A DNA stretch of 64,000 nucleotides from Calocera cornea HHB12733 (taxonomy: Eukaryota; Basidiomycota; Dacrymycetes; Dacrymycetales; Dacrymycetaceae), in contig KV424069.1 in the NCBI GenBank assembly GCA_001632435.1, forward strand, positions 1-64,000, read 5' to 3'. Shown piece by piece: positions 33,128 to 46,300 of the stretch. Under the pieces are notes generated by a model. The model did not search any database. It was given only the letters and a program-made list of their open reading frames with translations, and was not told the DNA's origin. The translations under genes and the position numbers were made by a program. How positions within the stretch are numbered: the stretch's first letter is position 1; each line of letters starts with the position of its first letter.

Positions 33128-35419
33128 CTAGCTTAACGCATGTACCTTCTCTATCAACACAGTGCTCCCCCGCACGTCCGCCTGCTGTATATGTTCGAGG
33201 ACACTCGCATCAAACACTTTGCGCATCTTCTTTCCCGCAGACGTGTCCTTCAGCCTTCCCGCTAGCTCCGCGATTAAGAACGCGCCAGAGCCGCTCGCGA
33301 TCTTCACGAGCGCCTCGCCCGTCTTGTTGCCCCCGGCAGCATCGAAGAATGTGGTGGCAAAGTCCGCCCCTGACCAGGATGGCGACTCGACCACGCCCGC
33401 GATCTCTTTCTCATAGTGCCCGCCCTGGATAAGGGTCTTGTACAGCCGCGAGACATGGGGGTGGTTGATGAGCAGCGTCAGCTCCTCCCAGTTCCCCTCC
33501 TCCGTGGCGTCACGGATGGGCCGCAGCAGGGTCTCCGTCGCAGCAGTTTTATCTGGCGAGAGATGAGACGAGAACGTCGGAGAAGTAAAGTAAGACCTAC
33601 CTCCATCTGCATAGAGCATGATCTCAGTCACCACCAAGCTCGCACCAGGGTCCTTCATCATCTCGACTCCCTTGTTGACCACGCAAGTAATGAGATCTGC
33701 GCTGGCGGCTTTCCGGATTTCATCTTTCCGGACATTCGGGTCCTTTTTGCTCGTTTTGGCGCTCCCCACATCCGTCTCGCTCAAAAGAGCTAGTGTTGGT
33801 GGTGGAAAGTGTCGTGGACTGCGAGGTACTAGCAGGTAAAGTACAACCCGTCGGCCTAGCTTGTGCTTGTCGAAGGCGAGAGCGGGTGCGAGCTCGGTGA
33901 TGTCAGAGACGACGCTCTTGGCTAGCAGCTTTGTGTCGCTGTACGGTGGTCAGCATGATCAGGCGTTCCATGAAAGTAACACTCACTCAATGACGTCCAA
34001 AGCCGTCAAGAGTACGAGCTGCGCCTCCTCATCCTTGCAGATCTTCTCGATATGCGGCTTCAGCGTCTTCAGGATAACCTTCCGGTCTTTGGCCGTGCCT
34101 CTTGCAAGGAACTCCCGAACGACCCGACTGCCATCTCGCGTGTGGACGAATTCAGCCAGAAGTTCTTGACAACTGTAGACTAATAAGATCATGCATCATC
34201 TGAATCCAAAGCGACAGCATACTTGTCGAACAGCTCCTTCCGAAGACGATCCCGCTCGTCCTCGTCCGGCAGCTCAACCAGCTCCGACAAGTACTCCCAC
34301 GTCGCTTTATGCACAATCAAGAAGCTCGCTGCACCCTTGTCTGGGTTATTGAATCTAGAATCTCGTTTAGATGACAAGGTGAGACGAATTGGGAGACTGT
34401 TGCTTACATTGTCATCAAGTTCTCTTGGACCGCGCTCAGGACACGTCTCCTCCGCTCCACAGTCGCACCTTCCAAGACGGCCTTCAGTCCTCCCTTGCCC
34501 AGCTTCTGGCTGTCGAACAGAGCCACCTCCTTCCCGTAGAAATCCCTCAACAGCAGCGCCTTCTCTGCAGCATTACAGTACAGCTCGTATGCATCTGCGA
34601 CGACTTGCGAACCTTCGCGGTGCAAAAGCAGGCGGATGACGTCCTTCTGAAACTCCTGCAGGATATCGGTCCGGTGGGCGGGGCAGTATCGAATGAGCTT
34701 GGTGACAAGGAACTTGGAGTATTTGCTTGTCGCAAGCTCGGGGTAGGACCCTTTGAGCTCTGCAGCAATCTCGTTCCTCTCCTCGCTCCCTCCGTACTTC
34801 ACGAGCGTCTGCACGATGCGACTGGTATCGTGCTTGAACACAATCTCCTTCACATGCCCGCGGATCGCCTCCATGAGCGCTTTGACGTGCTTTGTTCGCT
34901 CGTCTTTTGAAATGTCGGTTTGGCGGGCAAGAGACCACAGATGCTTCGCGTTAGATGTGAGGTCCGCATTCGGTTTCGCAGCCTTGCGGGCCTTTCGCTC
35001 CTCTTTTCTGGCTTGTTTGTCCTCTACAAATAATGTCAAATTTCCTCAGAGATGGTGACGGCAAGTAACGTACGCTTCGAAATCACCCTCAATTCCGACA
35101 ACTCGCGTTCGTCCATCTGCTCGCCATCGACAGCCAGCTCGACCTCGAGCTCGTCTACCGACTTCTCGCTCTCCTCCTCGATGGGGTCTTCATCCGTCGC
35201 AGTGACAGACTTCTTCCTCCCCTTTCCCTTTCCTTTCACATCGTCGACCTGAGTCTTGGGTTTCCCATTTGCGGCCTTGCCCTTTCCCTTCCCAGGCTTC
35301 TCCGGGCTGGGGGCCTTCTTGGCTACTGCCTGCGGCTTGGCGCTCTTGTCGCCGTTCGCCACTGCCACCTTTTTGGCAGGCGGACCGCCTTGAGTCGCAG
35401 CAGCGCGTTTGGGCGGCAT
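33128..35419 (-). CDS. PUF6: Puf6/PUM3-type pumilio-repeat protein
   Basis: Nucleolar RNA-binding protein of the Puf6/PUM3/Penguin group, acting in 60S ribosome maturation and, in yeast, ASH1 mRNA repression. The N-terminus (MPPKRAAATQGG) is a long Lys/Gly/Ala-rich disordered region. Pumilio-like repeats follow: TNAKHLWSL-type start, IRGHVKEIVFKHDTSRIVQ, LATSKYSKFLVTKLIRYC, LLHREGSQVVADAYE, and after introns FVHTRDGSRVVREFLARG and KDEEAQLVLLTALDV. The C-terminal CPL region includes SWSGADFATTFFDA and SGSGAFLIAEL, ending KVHALS. Six or so short introns are needed. A longer frame upstream of 35419 is non-conserved. Confidence 0.88.
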
Positions 35420-35733
35420 TTTGGGGGCAATTACAAGGAGATGGGAGATAAGATGGCAAGTGCAGCTGGCAACGCACGTAAGGGTCAACGCCTTCCAAAA
35501 ATTAGTGCACAGCGTGCGGGTGGCTGTGTCGCATGTTTGCACTTTGACGGACGGGTGCCGGGCTGTGTCCTCGAGGCGCACTCCTTCGTGGGGAACACCA
35601 TCAGGCAACAGCATAACACCATCTTCAATTTAACAACGAGCCAAACTGTGCACGAGGCTGAGGATAACTATGAACTACTTGGTAGCGGAAAATGAGCCGC
35701 AGATACTGGCTGGTTCGACGATAGTGCTCTCCC

Positions 35734-36578
35734 TTAGGCCTGGACATTCTGGCTGTAGACAAGTCAGCGGTCATGCTTGTGTGGTTGGACTAGTGACCTA
35801 CGGGAAGTGACCGATGACGTTGCCGGGAGGCGAGTACTCGCAGACGTGATAGTGCGCTTTCTACTCGGGACGTTAGTGTGCGTCGCTTCTCAGCTACTTG
35901 CCAACGACTTACGCCGAACTTGGGGTCGAAGATGCCGTTGCAGTCAGCGACGGCGCACCCGACGTGCGTGGACGACTTCCAGACCACCTGGGTGAAATGA
36001 GACGGCTGAGGATTGCGAGGATTGTAGTCCTCTGATCTGGGATCAGCAAAGCTCGTATGCAATTCGAGGCGAAACGAGGCTTACTGGACTCGTCGGTCCA
36101 GGACTTGACAGCGGCAAAGACGTCGTACTTGCTTCCAGTACCAGCAGCAAGGTTCTCTGGTCGCTCATCAGTATTGATTCCCACACGAACTGGATTACTG
36201 CCTACCACCATAGGGGCCGAGGGTACCACCAGAGTGCTTGAACACGCAGCGATTCGCCCACTGCTGAGCCTTCTGCTGCAGCCTGTTGTCCCAAGAGAGC
36301 GGCCTTGCACCGTGCCTGGCGCGGAAGTCGTTGTGCGCCTTCAAGTACGCCGCGACGTCCGCGCCGCTGGTCTCGACATCACCGGCAAAGTCGAGGGAGA
36401 CGATTTCGGTGTATCCATCGTCGTACACGATGGGGACGTCGTCCGGCACCGCTGTTTCGGAGAGCTCGAAAGAGTCGCTGGAGAAGTCGAGGATGAGCTC
36501 GGCGCTCGGCGCGGCGGTGACGGAGCTGAGCAGTCCAGCGCTGACGAGAAGAAGCGAGCTGAGGAGAGTTGCGTGCAT
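35734..36578 (-). CDS. Secreted CAP/PR-1 (Pry-like) protein
   Basis: Cysteine-rich secretory/antigen 5/PR-1 superfamily. Fungal Pry proteins bind and export sterols or fatty acids. The signal peptide is MHATLLSSLLLVSAGLLSS followed by a propeptide-like acidic region. CAP blocks: YLKAHNDFRARHGARPLSW, ANRCVFKHSGG, ENLAAGTGS, HFTQVVWKSSTHVGCAVADC and YHVCEYSPPGNVIGHF, with the catalytic-like His and Glu residues. Four or five short introns are needed; the last joins HFP to QNVQA and the stop. The C-terminus is just after the CAP domain, so it is a single-domain protein of about 230 residues. Confidence 0.87.
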
Positions 36579-38399
36579 CTTTGTTGAATGTAAGTCTGAA
36601 GGTTGACTTGCCACCTTGCCCGCAGCATTGGTGAACCTTAAGTATTCATGGTGCTCTCCCCCACAGACAGTCAGCCGTTTGAACGCCTTCGAAAGATGCT
36701 GGTGCACTTCGGTATCAACTTGGCTTACAAGTTGGACCCTGCTCATCGAAACATACCCGGCCACGGCGGCGACTCCTCGATGGAAGATAGCCGAGTTACG
36801 CTGGGGTGGTCTGGGCATTCGTTGCACCAGCGGGCCATCTATAGCTTACCAGTCGAGAACACTGGTCGAACAATGGCAAGGACATTGGCAAGGACGAGCC
36901 CCAAGTCCGGGGCGCTCTTCGTCCGGTCTTTCTCGCGATGACAAATGTAAGAACTTCGACTCTTCTACTCGGGCATGGGATGATTCGCTGAATATGATGG
37001 TAGTCTTGTGGGCCATATTGCTTCGAGATGTTTGTTGGATTGTTGATCGCGACTTCCACCTAGATTCCGGTCGGATAAAACCACATTGGTCAGCCGGCGA
37101 GTCATTCAAGCCAGCCTCCGAAGCAGCTTGGCGACCGACACTGCTCTCATCTAGACGCCGCAGATTCCACGCTACTAGCCTTGGGGCCGGGCTGATACTC
37201 CAGATTTAGACGCTCATCAAGCTCGGATATCGCGGAATTGCCTGGCAAGGGCGTCTAGACTGGAATGTTACGGCACCGCCCTGGTCAGGGCTTTTGCCTC
37301 AATAGGCCAACGGAGGCTATTGATCTGTCCACTGACGCGCCGATGCCGTCCATCAGCTTGGACGTCGAGCCTCGTGCGGCGTTCCTCATGACCTTGGAAC
37401 AGGGGTATCGCGGTCCAGCGACCAAGCTCCACCCGCTGACCGAACTTTCGAGCTTCGGAGCTTTGGAAAACCCGATCGTTACGCTTTTGCGGCCCCTGTA
37501 ATCACGACGCAGACGGACTGCCTGACTGGCGACCGTTGCGAGCCCAAGACAGCCAAGAGCGCCAAGAATACCCGAGACCAGCGCCGAGCCGTGACGCTAT
37601 TCTTGGCACCAACTGTCAATTCATTGAGGGCGCACTATACGGCTGAGCCATTTTGATCAGGACGACATTCTGATCGACGAGTGGTCGGCGCGCGGACATC
37701 GTAGCCATCCACTCACGTGCCCCATACTAGGCCCGATCTACGGTCGCTTATTGTCGCTTGGATCGCTTGAAGGATAACCGATATCCCATCAAAGAAGAAA
37801 CTCGACCGCTTCCGGAATGGCCGAACGAGGCTGTACCTCTCAGGGCGCGGTCCCGCGGTATGACTTCTGAGCTAGCAACAGCGCTGGAAGCAAGATACGA
37901 GGACAAATGATCACAGTCCCTGTACGCCATCCAGGTAGACCGAGTTGATCAGTCCATGCTGAAGGAAATGGGCTCGCCGGAGGCATGGCCCACCATGCCC
38001 GAAGTGACGCTGCAAATGAGCTCGCCCGTTTGTCGGGGGCGCGGCGGGCGCAAGCAGTTGAGCTGTACACTGCCAGTACTACACCACTTCCAGTGATTTG
38101 ACTTACCGTGTAGGACCGTTGGACGAGGGTGAGGCCACCTGGAGGGTTATCCTATTTTGAGATGCTCTGCTAAGGCTGTGCCTAATGTTTCCACGGTTGG
38201 GCATCGCACCCTGACAGGAACCCGGGGTCCTGGAACTCCCGATTCGTGAGTGCCTGTGGAATTCTATCTCGATTCTCGCGCTGATGTGGCATTCTAGGTC
38301 CTGCAGCGCTAGCGTTATGCTGGGCATTTGTGCGCGGCTGTGGACCGTAACGTAGCCCTCGGACAAGCTCTCCACCTCCTCCCGATGGGATCGAGATGT
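36579..38399. other. Intergenic 1.8 kb, no gene recognised
   Basis: Includes the promoter of the CAP gene and upstream sequence of DUF2235-D. Several moderate open frames on both strands show no family features. It may hold decayed transposon sequence, but nothing is recognisable. Confidence 0.35.
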
Positions 38400-38407
38400 T
38401 ATAAAAA
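38400..38407 (+). promoter_or_regulatory. TATA box of DUF2235-D
   Basis: TATAAAAA lies 103 bases before the start codon at 38503, a good core-promoter position. Confidence 0.6.
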
Positions 38408-38502
38408 GACACGTTGTTCGGCGTGGGCAACCCATCCTGCAACATTCCCTCTTTACCCAGCAGTTCTCTACCCATTACCCACCTGTCTTGAAGCCGAGAA
38501 TA

Positions 38503-40208
38503 ATGCCTATCGCCACTCCTATACGGCAGTCAACTTACGGCACCATGAATGGTGTTCCGTACGTTGGACCTACCCCAAATCCTCGTCGCCTCATTCTTTG
38601 CTTCGACGGTACCGCCAACCTATTTGATGAGACAAATACCAATGTCGTCCGACTGGTCTCCTACCTCAAAAAAGACGATCTACAGGAGCAACAAGTATAC
38701 TATCAGGTAAGAGCGAGCCATATATCAGGTTGGAAGCCCGCTTGCTTAACTAATGGCCCACAGACCGGAGTGGGCACGTATATACGACCCGGGTGGCTGA
38801 TGCCCTTAACGGTTCAGATCATGCAGACACTGGACGAAGCAGTGGCCTGGGACATTTCGTCCCACGTACGTCCATCAAATTCATCAGAAGCCGTTGATTA
38901 CTAATGGCCGGTTCAGATCATAGGAGGCTACAACTTTCTCATGCAGAACTGGACGCCAGGAAGCAAGATCTCAATCTTCGGCTTCTCTCGGGGTGCCTAT
39001 ACCGCCAGAGCCTTGGCAGGCATGCTGCATAAAGTCGGATTGCTCTCCCGCGGCAACGAAGAGCAGATCCCATTCGCGTTCAAGATGTACCAAAATCAAG
39101 ATGCGAAGGGGTGGAACATGAGCGATGCCTTCAAGCGCACGTTCTCCCACCGAGTCGCTGTCGATTTTCTTGGCGTCTGGGACACTGTCGCCTCCGTCGG
39201 TGTCTTCAACGTGAAGGACTTGCCTTTCAGCGCTTCAGACCACCATATCCGTGTTTTCCGAGTAAGGAAGCATCAATGCCGATCATTACACCTTGCTCAT
39301 CAGCACGATAGCATGCCGTCTCCCTCGATGAGCGGCGCTGCAAGTTCAAGGCCAATCTCTGGCAGCAGCCGTACATTCCGCCCAACTCTGACACCGTAGG
39401 AGGCAATACGGACACACCCGCACCTGAGGTACTCTCATATCATCCCCTGCATGGACACGGCCCGACCGACCGCATTGTGAATGAAGAAGAAGAAGAAGCG
39501 GCCAGTGTCGACTTGTTTTTCGAGGGCCATCACGGCAAAACCGACGTGCTGGAGGTATGGTTCTCTGGCGGGCATGGCGGTAAGTCTCGTCCTTATCGTC
39601 GTCGTACACACGACTGAGTTGATGACATCAGACGTCGGCGGGGGTAACGTAACAAACACAACTCTTTCCAGCACAAATCGTATCCCTCTCACTTGGATGC
39701 TTCGCGAGATCGTCCTTGCCAATACTGGCATCGTCTTCGACGAGGTAGCGCTTGCACGTGACGGCATTTCTTTGCCCGTTCCAAACCCTGGTGTAGTCGC
39801 TACCGGGAAGGATGCAGACGGCACCCTCGAGACGGAGCGCGTCCTTTCGCCGGAGAACTACGTCTCGAACCTTGATCAGCGGTACTCGGATGACGTCCTG
39901 GCTCGGACTTCGGACCAGCTCAAGCTCGTAAAGGCATGGTGGATCCTGGAAATCATGCCCTTCACATACCGTATCCAGTGCAAGACACCAGGACGGGCCG
40001 ATCAATGGAAGCTTTCTCCTTGGTAGGAACCTGCCCAAGTTGAGCCTATTAGATATACTGACGCCATCGACCTAGGCCTAACAATGGTGGTCCGAGGGCT
40101 GCACCGGATGGCCGCATGAAGGTGCACGTGTCTGTGCGCGAGCGGATCGCAAAAGGCAATTATCAGCCCAAGGTCAAGTGGGCTCAGGAACCCGAATGGG
40201 TGCAGTAA
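38503..40208 (+). CDS. DUF2235 (Tle1-like) alpha/beta hydrolase D
   Basis: Fourth paralogue, 12 kb from copy C and on the other strand. Starts [35 protein letters not shown] (intron) TGVGTYIRPG; WDISSH (intron) [53 protein letters not shown] (intron) [15 protein letters not shown]; a variable insert with a run of Glu; VWFSGGHG (intron) DVGGGN; QWKLSPW (intron) PNNGGPR; end PEWVQ. It is closest to A in the RVFRH and DQLKL regions, but shares with B and C the intron that A lacks. All catalytic motifs are intact. Confidence 0.87.
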
Positions 40209-40932
40209 GCACTGAGATGGAGCTACGGTAGCCTTGGGCGCGAGGCTAATCTGGAATCTGGAATCTGTTCTTCGTGAGCGTGCTGTATATCGTTGTACCA
40301 ATAGTTCTGCCTATCTTCGCTGAGCACGCCATGGAGGAATGTAATAGTTCTGCAAACGGTCATTGCGCGCTTTAAGTACAGCATCTGGCGAACCTCGCGC
40401 TTGACATCAAAGACCACACGTTCGTTTGCATCAGTTGAAATACAGCCACCGGATGATGCTGGAAGTTAGATGGTCCAAGGCGACCACCAGCGGAGCCGCG
40501 TCTCCGATTCCTTGGTCACCACTGGTGAGTGCGTGGACAGTACACGACAGTCTCTGATGGCTGATCAGGGCCTGTCCGACAGCGATAGGCAGTGCGAATG
40601 CTACCCAGTGATACGTACCATGTCCTCCGCGGTCCGACTGTTCTCACGTGATGCTCGACAGACTGTCTGTCGCATCCGTTGTTAACCCATGCGAATGGGG
40701 CATGATCCTGATGTCATGTGACCGTACGCTACTCGTCGCCAACCGTCTTCGACAATGCAGACCGGCGATGCGGTTGTTATCCACAATCATACTGCGTCAG
40801 AGCGAGGACAAATAAACGACATATGATGTTATGCTACAATGTTTGGAGGAGCCGGATTGCTCTACGATCAATGCACGAGCCAGTCGTGGCTGTTTTCACC
40901 GCTCTCCTAACGGAGCACAGCAGATCACACAT
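40209..40932. other. Convergent intergenic region between DUF2235-D and MFS gene
   Basis: Only 3' untranslated sequence of the two convergent genes is expected; nothing else is seen. Confidence 0.45.
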
Positions 40933-42820
40933 TCATTGCTCGCGGGTCTTCTTCTCCAGCGCTTCCCTCTCTGCCCTCCTTTCCCGCCACTTTTGACCCC
41001 AAGCCATCTCCAGCATCACCAACGGATACGTGACGACGCACCAGAGGCCAAGGATCGTGAACGTCCAGCCGACGCCAACACCGTTGATGATGTAGTCGAC
41101 GATCGAGACGAGCACCGCGCCGGTCAGGCAGCGCACGAGGTTGTTCGAGGCTGTGACGGAGGCGCCACGGCCCGGAAACAGATCCATCAGCAGCGTCTGG
41201 TTGACTGTGAAGATTGCAGTCACTTGGAACATCGCTGCCGTACGCGCATCAGGCTTGGCCGTTCTGACATTGAGGAGGGACGTACCGAGGAACTGAAGAA
41301 TGAGGAGGCATGCGATATGCACCTTCTGGTGCGCCGCCCACCCGTACCCAACGATGATGACGACGAACATGCCCCAGTAGATCGGGCTCAGCCGGAGCCT
41401 CGTCCGCTCGATGTTCTCTATCCCTTCGTACTTGCCCGCGCCACGGGTATCAGCAGCCTTCTCCGCGACATCAGCATCGCGCAAGCCCTTCTTCTTCAAG
41501 GCAGCCGCTTTCGCCCGGCGGAAGTCCCAGTCGACGAGTCTGCCACTGCCCAGCGCGCCGGCGATCCCACCAGCGCCAATTGAGAGATAGCAAAGGCCGA
41601 GGTCGGTCTCGGTCAGAGAGGGCATGACGGCGAGGAACGTGGGTGACATGGTAGTGAGGATGCCGTAGAGGACCGCGTACGGGACGGCTATCGACAAACG
41701 TCAGTATGTGACTTGCTGTGAAGCAGCATCCGAGAACATACCGTTCGTCCACAGAATCATGCAAAGGTCGACGTTCCTGAAGCTCTTGAGGATCTCGATG
41801 GGGTTGTTCTTCCCCCGCGGCTCCTCTGGCAGCTTGCCCTCGTCCTTCATGCCTCTCAAGAGGATGGGCACTGGCGGCCGATTCCATCTCGGCGCGGGCA
41901 CGCTGCCGTCGCCCGTGATAGTACGCAGCGTCTCGGGCAGGAAGAGTGCTTCGACGATCAAGACGACGCCGGAGCAGATGCAGAGGAACCAGAAGATGGA
42001 GCGCCACCCCAGGTTTCCCGCCAGTAGACCTCCGATGACGGGCCCGAGGCATGGGGCCACGAGCGCACCGATCGAGCCCATCGCCAGCATCGTACCACGC
42101 TCGGATGGCGCGGCGATGTCCATGATCGTGCCAGCGCCTGCGTGCATGTTAGTGTGACAAGACTGTCATGGCCGCATGTGCTCACTGATAGCTACGGAGC
42201 TGGCGCTCCCGGCTGCCTGGACGCATCGCAGCAGCACGAGCAGCCAGTAGTCGGATGTGGGTGTCAACGCCAGCCCCACGCATGAGAGGCACAGAAGCAA
42301 CAAGCAGGACAGGTAGATCGGCCTGCGCCCGCACTTCCTCCAATCTGCGAGGCTGCCCCAGACCATCGGCGACACGCCCTGGAGGAGCATGTTCACCGTC
42401 ACGGTGACGTTGATGAGCTCCACGGGCTTCTGGAACGCTTCGGCGATGATGGGGATTGCGGGGAAGTAGATGTTCGCGGAGAGCGGGGAGAAGAGCGCGG
42501 CTATCGACGTTAGGTAGACGATCACCCAGAGCTGCCAGCGCTTGAATACTGCAGAGCTGCCAGTTGGACGCGAACACAACTCAGGGCTGAGAGCGCTTAC
42601 CAGAGTATGGCGGGGGCGCCGGCGCGTCGCCGTTCATCGTCTGTCCGTCAGACTGCTGCTCTGCGGACTCGACAGCGGCGCCGATCTCGTTGATGCCCAT
42701 CCCATCATCTTCAAATACCGGTGGAGAGTCTATCGGGTGTTGAACTCGTGCGGATACAGGGCTCTGGGGCGCGCCGGTCCCGCCGTCGTGGCTCGCTGGT
42801 GTCGAGGATGAAGTTGCCAT
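40933..42820 (-). CDS. MFS multidrug transporter, DHA1-type
   Basis: Predicted proton-coupled exporter of the major facilitator superfamily, 12-TM drug:H+ antiporter group, plasma membrane. Four exons. The N-terminal cytosolic tail (MATSSSTPASHDGG) is disordered. TM1 begins WVIVYLTSIAALFSPLSANIYF. The signature loop 2-3 motif is WGSLADWRKCGRRPIYL. Motif C-like GALVAPCLGPVIGGLLAG sits in TM5. A long cytosolic loop precedes the second half, which starts IAVPYAVLYGILTTMSPTF and ends with a basic/acidic tail (KWRERRAEREALEKK). The substrate is not evident. It is divergent from DNA2, with 554 bases between starts. Confidence 0.88.
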
Positions 42821-43374
42821 CTCTCGTGTCGTCTATGTTGTTGTATGTTGACCATCGCCTGTACACAGCGTGCTCGTATATATACAGCCCCGTCGCCGAC
42901 CACCGACTCACATCGTCGTCGTGGAGTGGGAGTCACCGGGGCGCGCGGTGGTCCGGATTACAATACTGACGGGAAATTATTCAACTCCGACTTCGTGGAC
43001 AGCACCCCGGTGGGCCCGGTGGGGCAGGTCACATGACATCAGGGCCCCCTTCGGCCGGTTTGACGCGACCGTCCACGGTGCAAGCCCTGCATGGGTCCGC
43101 ACTTGCATCGGACACGGCTCTGCGGCTCCGATCACCTGACCAGCGGAGGTAGACCCGAGAGCGGAAGCGAATGGGGGTGCGGAAGCAAAGAGTTCGAGCG
43201 GGAGCAGATATTGGCTCTCTCTTTGCCTCCGGCCAGGCTCTGTTTTGCATCCGCTTGGGTCCGGCTCCGGGTGATCTTATGGCACGTGATGCGCCGAGGG
43301 ACGCGCGCGGTCATTACAGTGCACCGTCGCGCGGCGGTCCCTGGGTGCAAGTCATCACAGCACCACCAGGAAGG
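42821..43374. promoter_or_regulatory. Divergent promoter region of MFS gene and DNA2
   Basis: Shared upstream region; it carries array 4 of the CGGAAGCAA repeat family in the DNA2-proximal half. Confidence 0.5.
43144..43255. repeat. Array 4: short inverted CGGAAGCAA array
   Basis: Plus-facing cores start at about 43144, 43162, 43180 and 43199 (spacings 18, 18, 19), followed by two minus-facing cores (TTTGCCTCCG ending about 43231, TTTTGCATCCG ending about 43253). It lies about 120-230 bases upstream of the chosen DNA2 start. Confidence 0.75.
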
Positions 43375-46300
43375 ATGGACGACACCGCATTCCTCATGTC
43401 CTTGATGGACAGCATGTCCTCCCCGAACCCCGACCCCTCCTCCTCCCCGTCGTCCCCCACCGTGCGCAGCAAGAAGCCCAAGCCCGGCAAGCGGCCAGCC
43501 AAACGGCCTGTGGCGGCCCTCAGAGATGTCACCAACGCGCTCTCTGTACACTCCTCGGGGGCAAAGAGGAGAGGAGGGAAGGCGGCGAAGAGGGTGGAGG
43601 AGAGGACACCGTGCAAGGTCAGGCTTGAGAAGGAGCATGAGACGCTCTTGATGGGCCTCGAGCTCGACGACGCCTTCTTCGACTGGCACCCCACGCCCGA
43701 GACGACCCCTGTCAAGCCCGCTCCCTGCAAGCCCGCTCCCTGCAAGCCCCCATCCCGAGGGATAGTACTCAAGACAGATCCCACCCCGGAGAAGGTCAAG
43801 GTCAAGATAGAGCAACTCGAAGAGCCGAGGGACGCGCGAGTGGATGTGAAGGAAACTGCACCCAAGTTGGAGGAGGATATGGCACAGCTGTTGGAGGGCG
43901 CAGAAGGCTGGGATTGGAGCGATATGCTCAGCTCGCCGCTCAAGCCTGAGCCCAAGCCCGTCAAGGCCGAAATTCCCGGAGCGGCACTTTCAGCCACAGA
44001 ACCTGTACGTCCTCTCGACCAGCGTCTTGCGTGCCTAACATGGACGAACAGCAGTCAAATAATCACTCAAGACTCCCCATGACCCGCTGCATCGTAGAAA
44101 CCGTGCAAGCCTCCTCCGAGTTCCAGCGCCCGACCCTGCAAGTCCTAGCGCGGATCGACCACACACCGCAACGCCTCCTGCTCGTCCTCCAGTCAGACTG
44201 GGCCCTCCTCCCCCTCTCCGGGGGAGACGTAGTGAACGTGCACTCTCCGCTCATCCCGGCCCCGTCCGTGCACTCGCCCGTGCTCCCAGCAGCGCTCGTG
44301 ACCGCCCAGCAGGGGTTCGTCATCCACCACCCGGACGTGCTCCTCCCCCCGACAACGGTCAGCACCTCCGCGCAGTGCTCGCGCAAGCCGCTCGTCTCCG
44401 CCCTCCTGCGCAGCGCCCCGGGAGGAGGGGACGACGGCGCGCGGGTGCTGCTCTGGGGAAACCTGCTGCACGAGGTCGTCGAGCGTTGTCTGACCTCCCC
44501 CTCCGCCCCGGAGGACAGCAGCAACCCGTGCTCCGCGCCGCCCACGCACGGAGGCTGGACAGAAGCGCTCATCAACGAGCACACGCGCGCCGTCCTCTAC
44601 TCCCGCACGGGCGTCGAAGGCTGTTTCCGCGCCGGCGTCTCGGTCGACGAGGCCCTTGCGGAGCTGCGGAACCGCGCGCGCGGGCTCAGCGAGTTCTCCC
44701 GCCGGTTCCTGCGCTCTGAACCGGCGCGCGAGGGCGAGCTAGCCGATGGGGACGGCAAGTGGCTCGCCCTGCGCCGCACGAGGGCGGTGGAGGAGGACGT
44801 GTGGAGCCCTGCCTGGGGTTTGAAGGGCGTCGTCGATGCTAGTGTCGAGGTTGGGCTGTCCGTCCCTGCGCAAGGGGCGTTCTTTGATCGGCGCCGCGCG
44901 GGGGAGGGAAGGAGGGAGGTGAGAAGGGGCACGATGCCGTTCGAGATCAAAACTGGGCGGGCGAGCAAGGGGCTCGAGCATAGGGCACAGACGATGCTCT
45001 ATACCCTTTTGCTGGGGGAGCGGTACCGTCAGTTCATGTCTTGTTTCTTTCCGCCGATGAGGTACTGATGAGGATGGGGCTGTAGATGAGGAGATCACCA
45101 GCGGGCTGCTGTACTACACCCAGAGCGCCGAGGTCATCCAGGTCGACGCGAGACGGAACGAGCTCCGCGCGCTGCTCATGGCGCGCAACGAGCTCGCCGA
45201 GTGGATCATGCGCCGGCGGCACGGGCTGTCCGCGCTGTCCGCGCGGAAGGGCAAGGACGCCAAGGAGCGGCCGCACCTCGCCGTCGGGGACGACGGGGCT
45301 GCCGAGCTCGTGGTCGAGACGGAGCTGGGCGACATGGAGGAGGCGGCCTTCCTCCCCGCGCCGATCGACGACGCGTGGGCGTGCACAAAGTGCTACGCGC
45401 TCGACGGGTGCATGCTCTTCCGCCGCACGCACGACGCGCCCCTCTCCGTCCCGCGCGACCTGGAGGACCTGTACGCGCGCAAGACGTCGCACCTCTCTGC
45501 ACGGCACGCGACCTTCTTCCGCACCTGGGAGCGACTCATTTCCCTCGAGGAGAACGACATACACCGGCTGCGCGCCGAGCTGTGGACGATGACTGCCCCG
45601 GCGCGGGAGAGCGCAGGGCGCTGCTTTGCTGATATGGTGCTGGTGCCGCTGCGGGAGGCAGACCAGCACCTGCGGGAGCAGGAGGGCAGCGGCAGGATCC
45701 ACAGGCACACAGCGCGCTTCGTCAAGCGGCTGACGCTCACGCAAAAGGGGCCGGAGACGCTGCTCAACGGGCACATCTCCGTCGGCGACGCCGTGGTGCT
45801 GTCCATCGAGCCGGGGTTCCTGGCCCTCTCCCGCGGCTTCGTCCTCAGCCTGTCCCCGGACTCTGTCGTCCTCGGCTTGGACCATGCCGTGGAAGCGAGC
45901 GCCCTGCAGGACCTGCCGATCAAGGGTAAGGACAGCATCGTATGGCGCATCGACAAGGACGAGCTGTCGAGCGGTGTTGCGCGGCTGAGGGACAACCTGG
46001 CGCAGCTGTTCTATGCGTCTGGGGACGAGCACCGGCGCTCGCTCGTTGTCGACCTGGAACCGCCCAAGTTCTTCGACCAGACAGCGTTCGACCCCTCCCA
46101 GCTCTCGCCCAGCCTCAACTTGCCTCAGCAGGCGGCGATCGCTAAAGTGGCATCGGCCAAGGACTACGCGCTGATCCTCGGCATGCCCGGTACAGGCAAG
46201 ACGAGCACGATTGCGGAGATCATCCGCATGCTCGTACGGCAGGGCAAGACGGTGCTGCTTACGAGCTACACTCATTCGGCTGTGGACACGATCCTCCTCC

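Noticed and set aside
43171..43374. Longer N-terminus for DNA2
   Set aside because: It would translate part of repeat array 4; MDDTAFLMS at 43375 is a more natural start.
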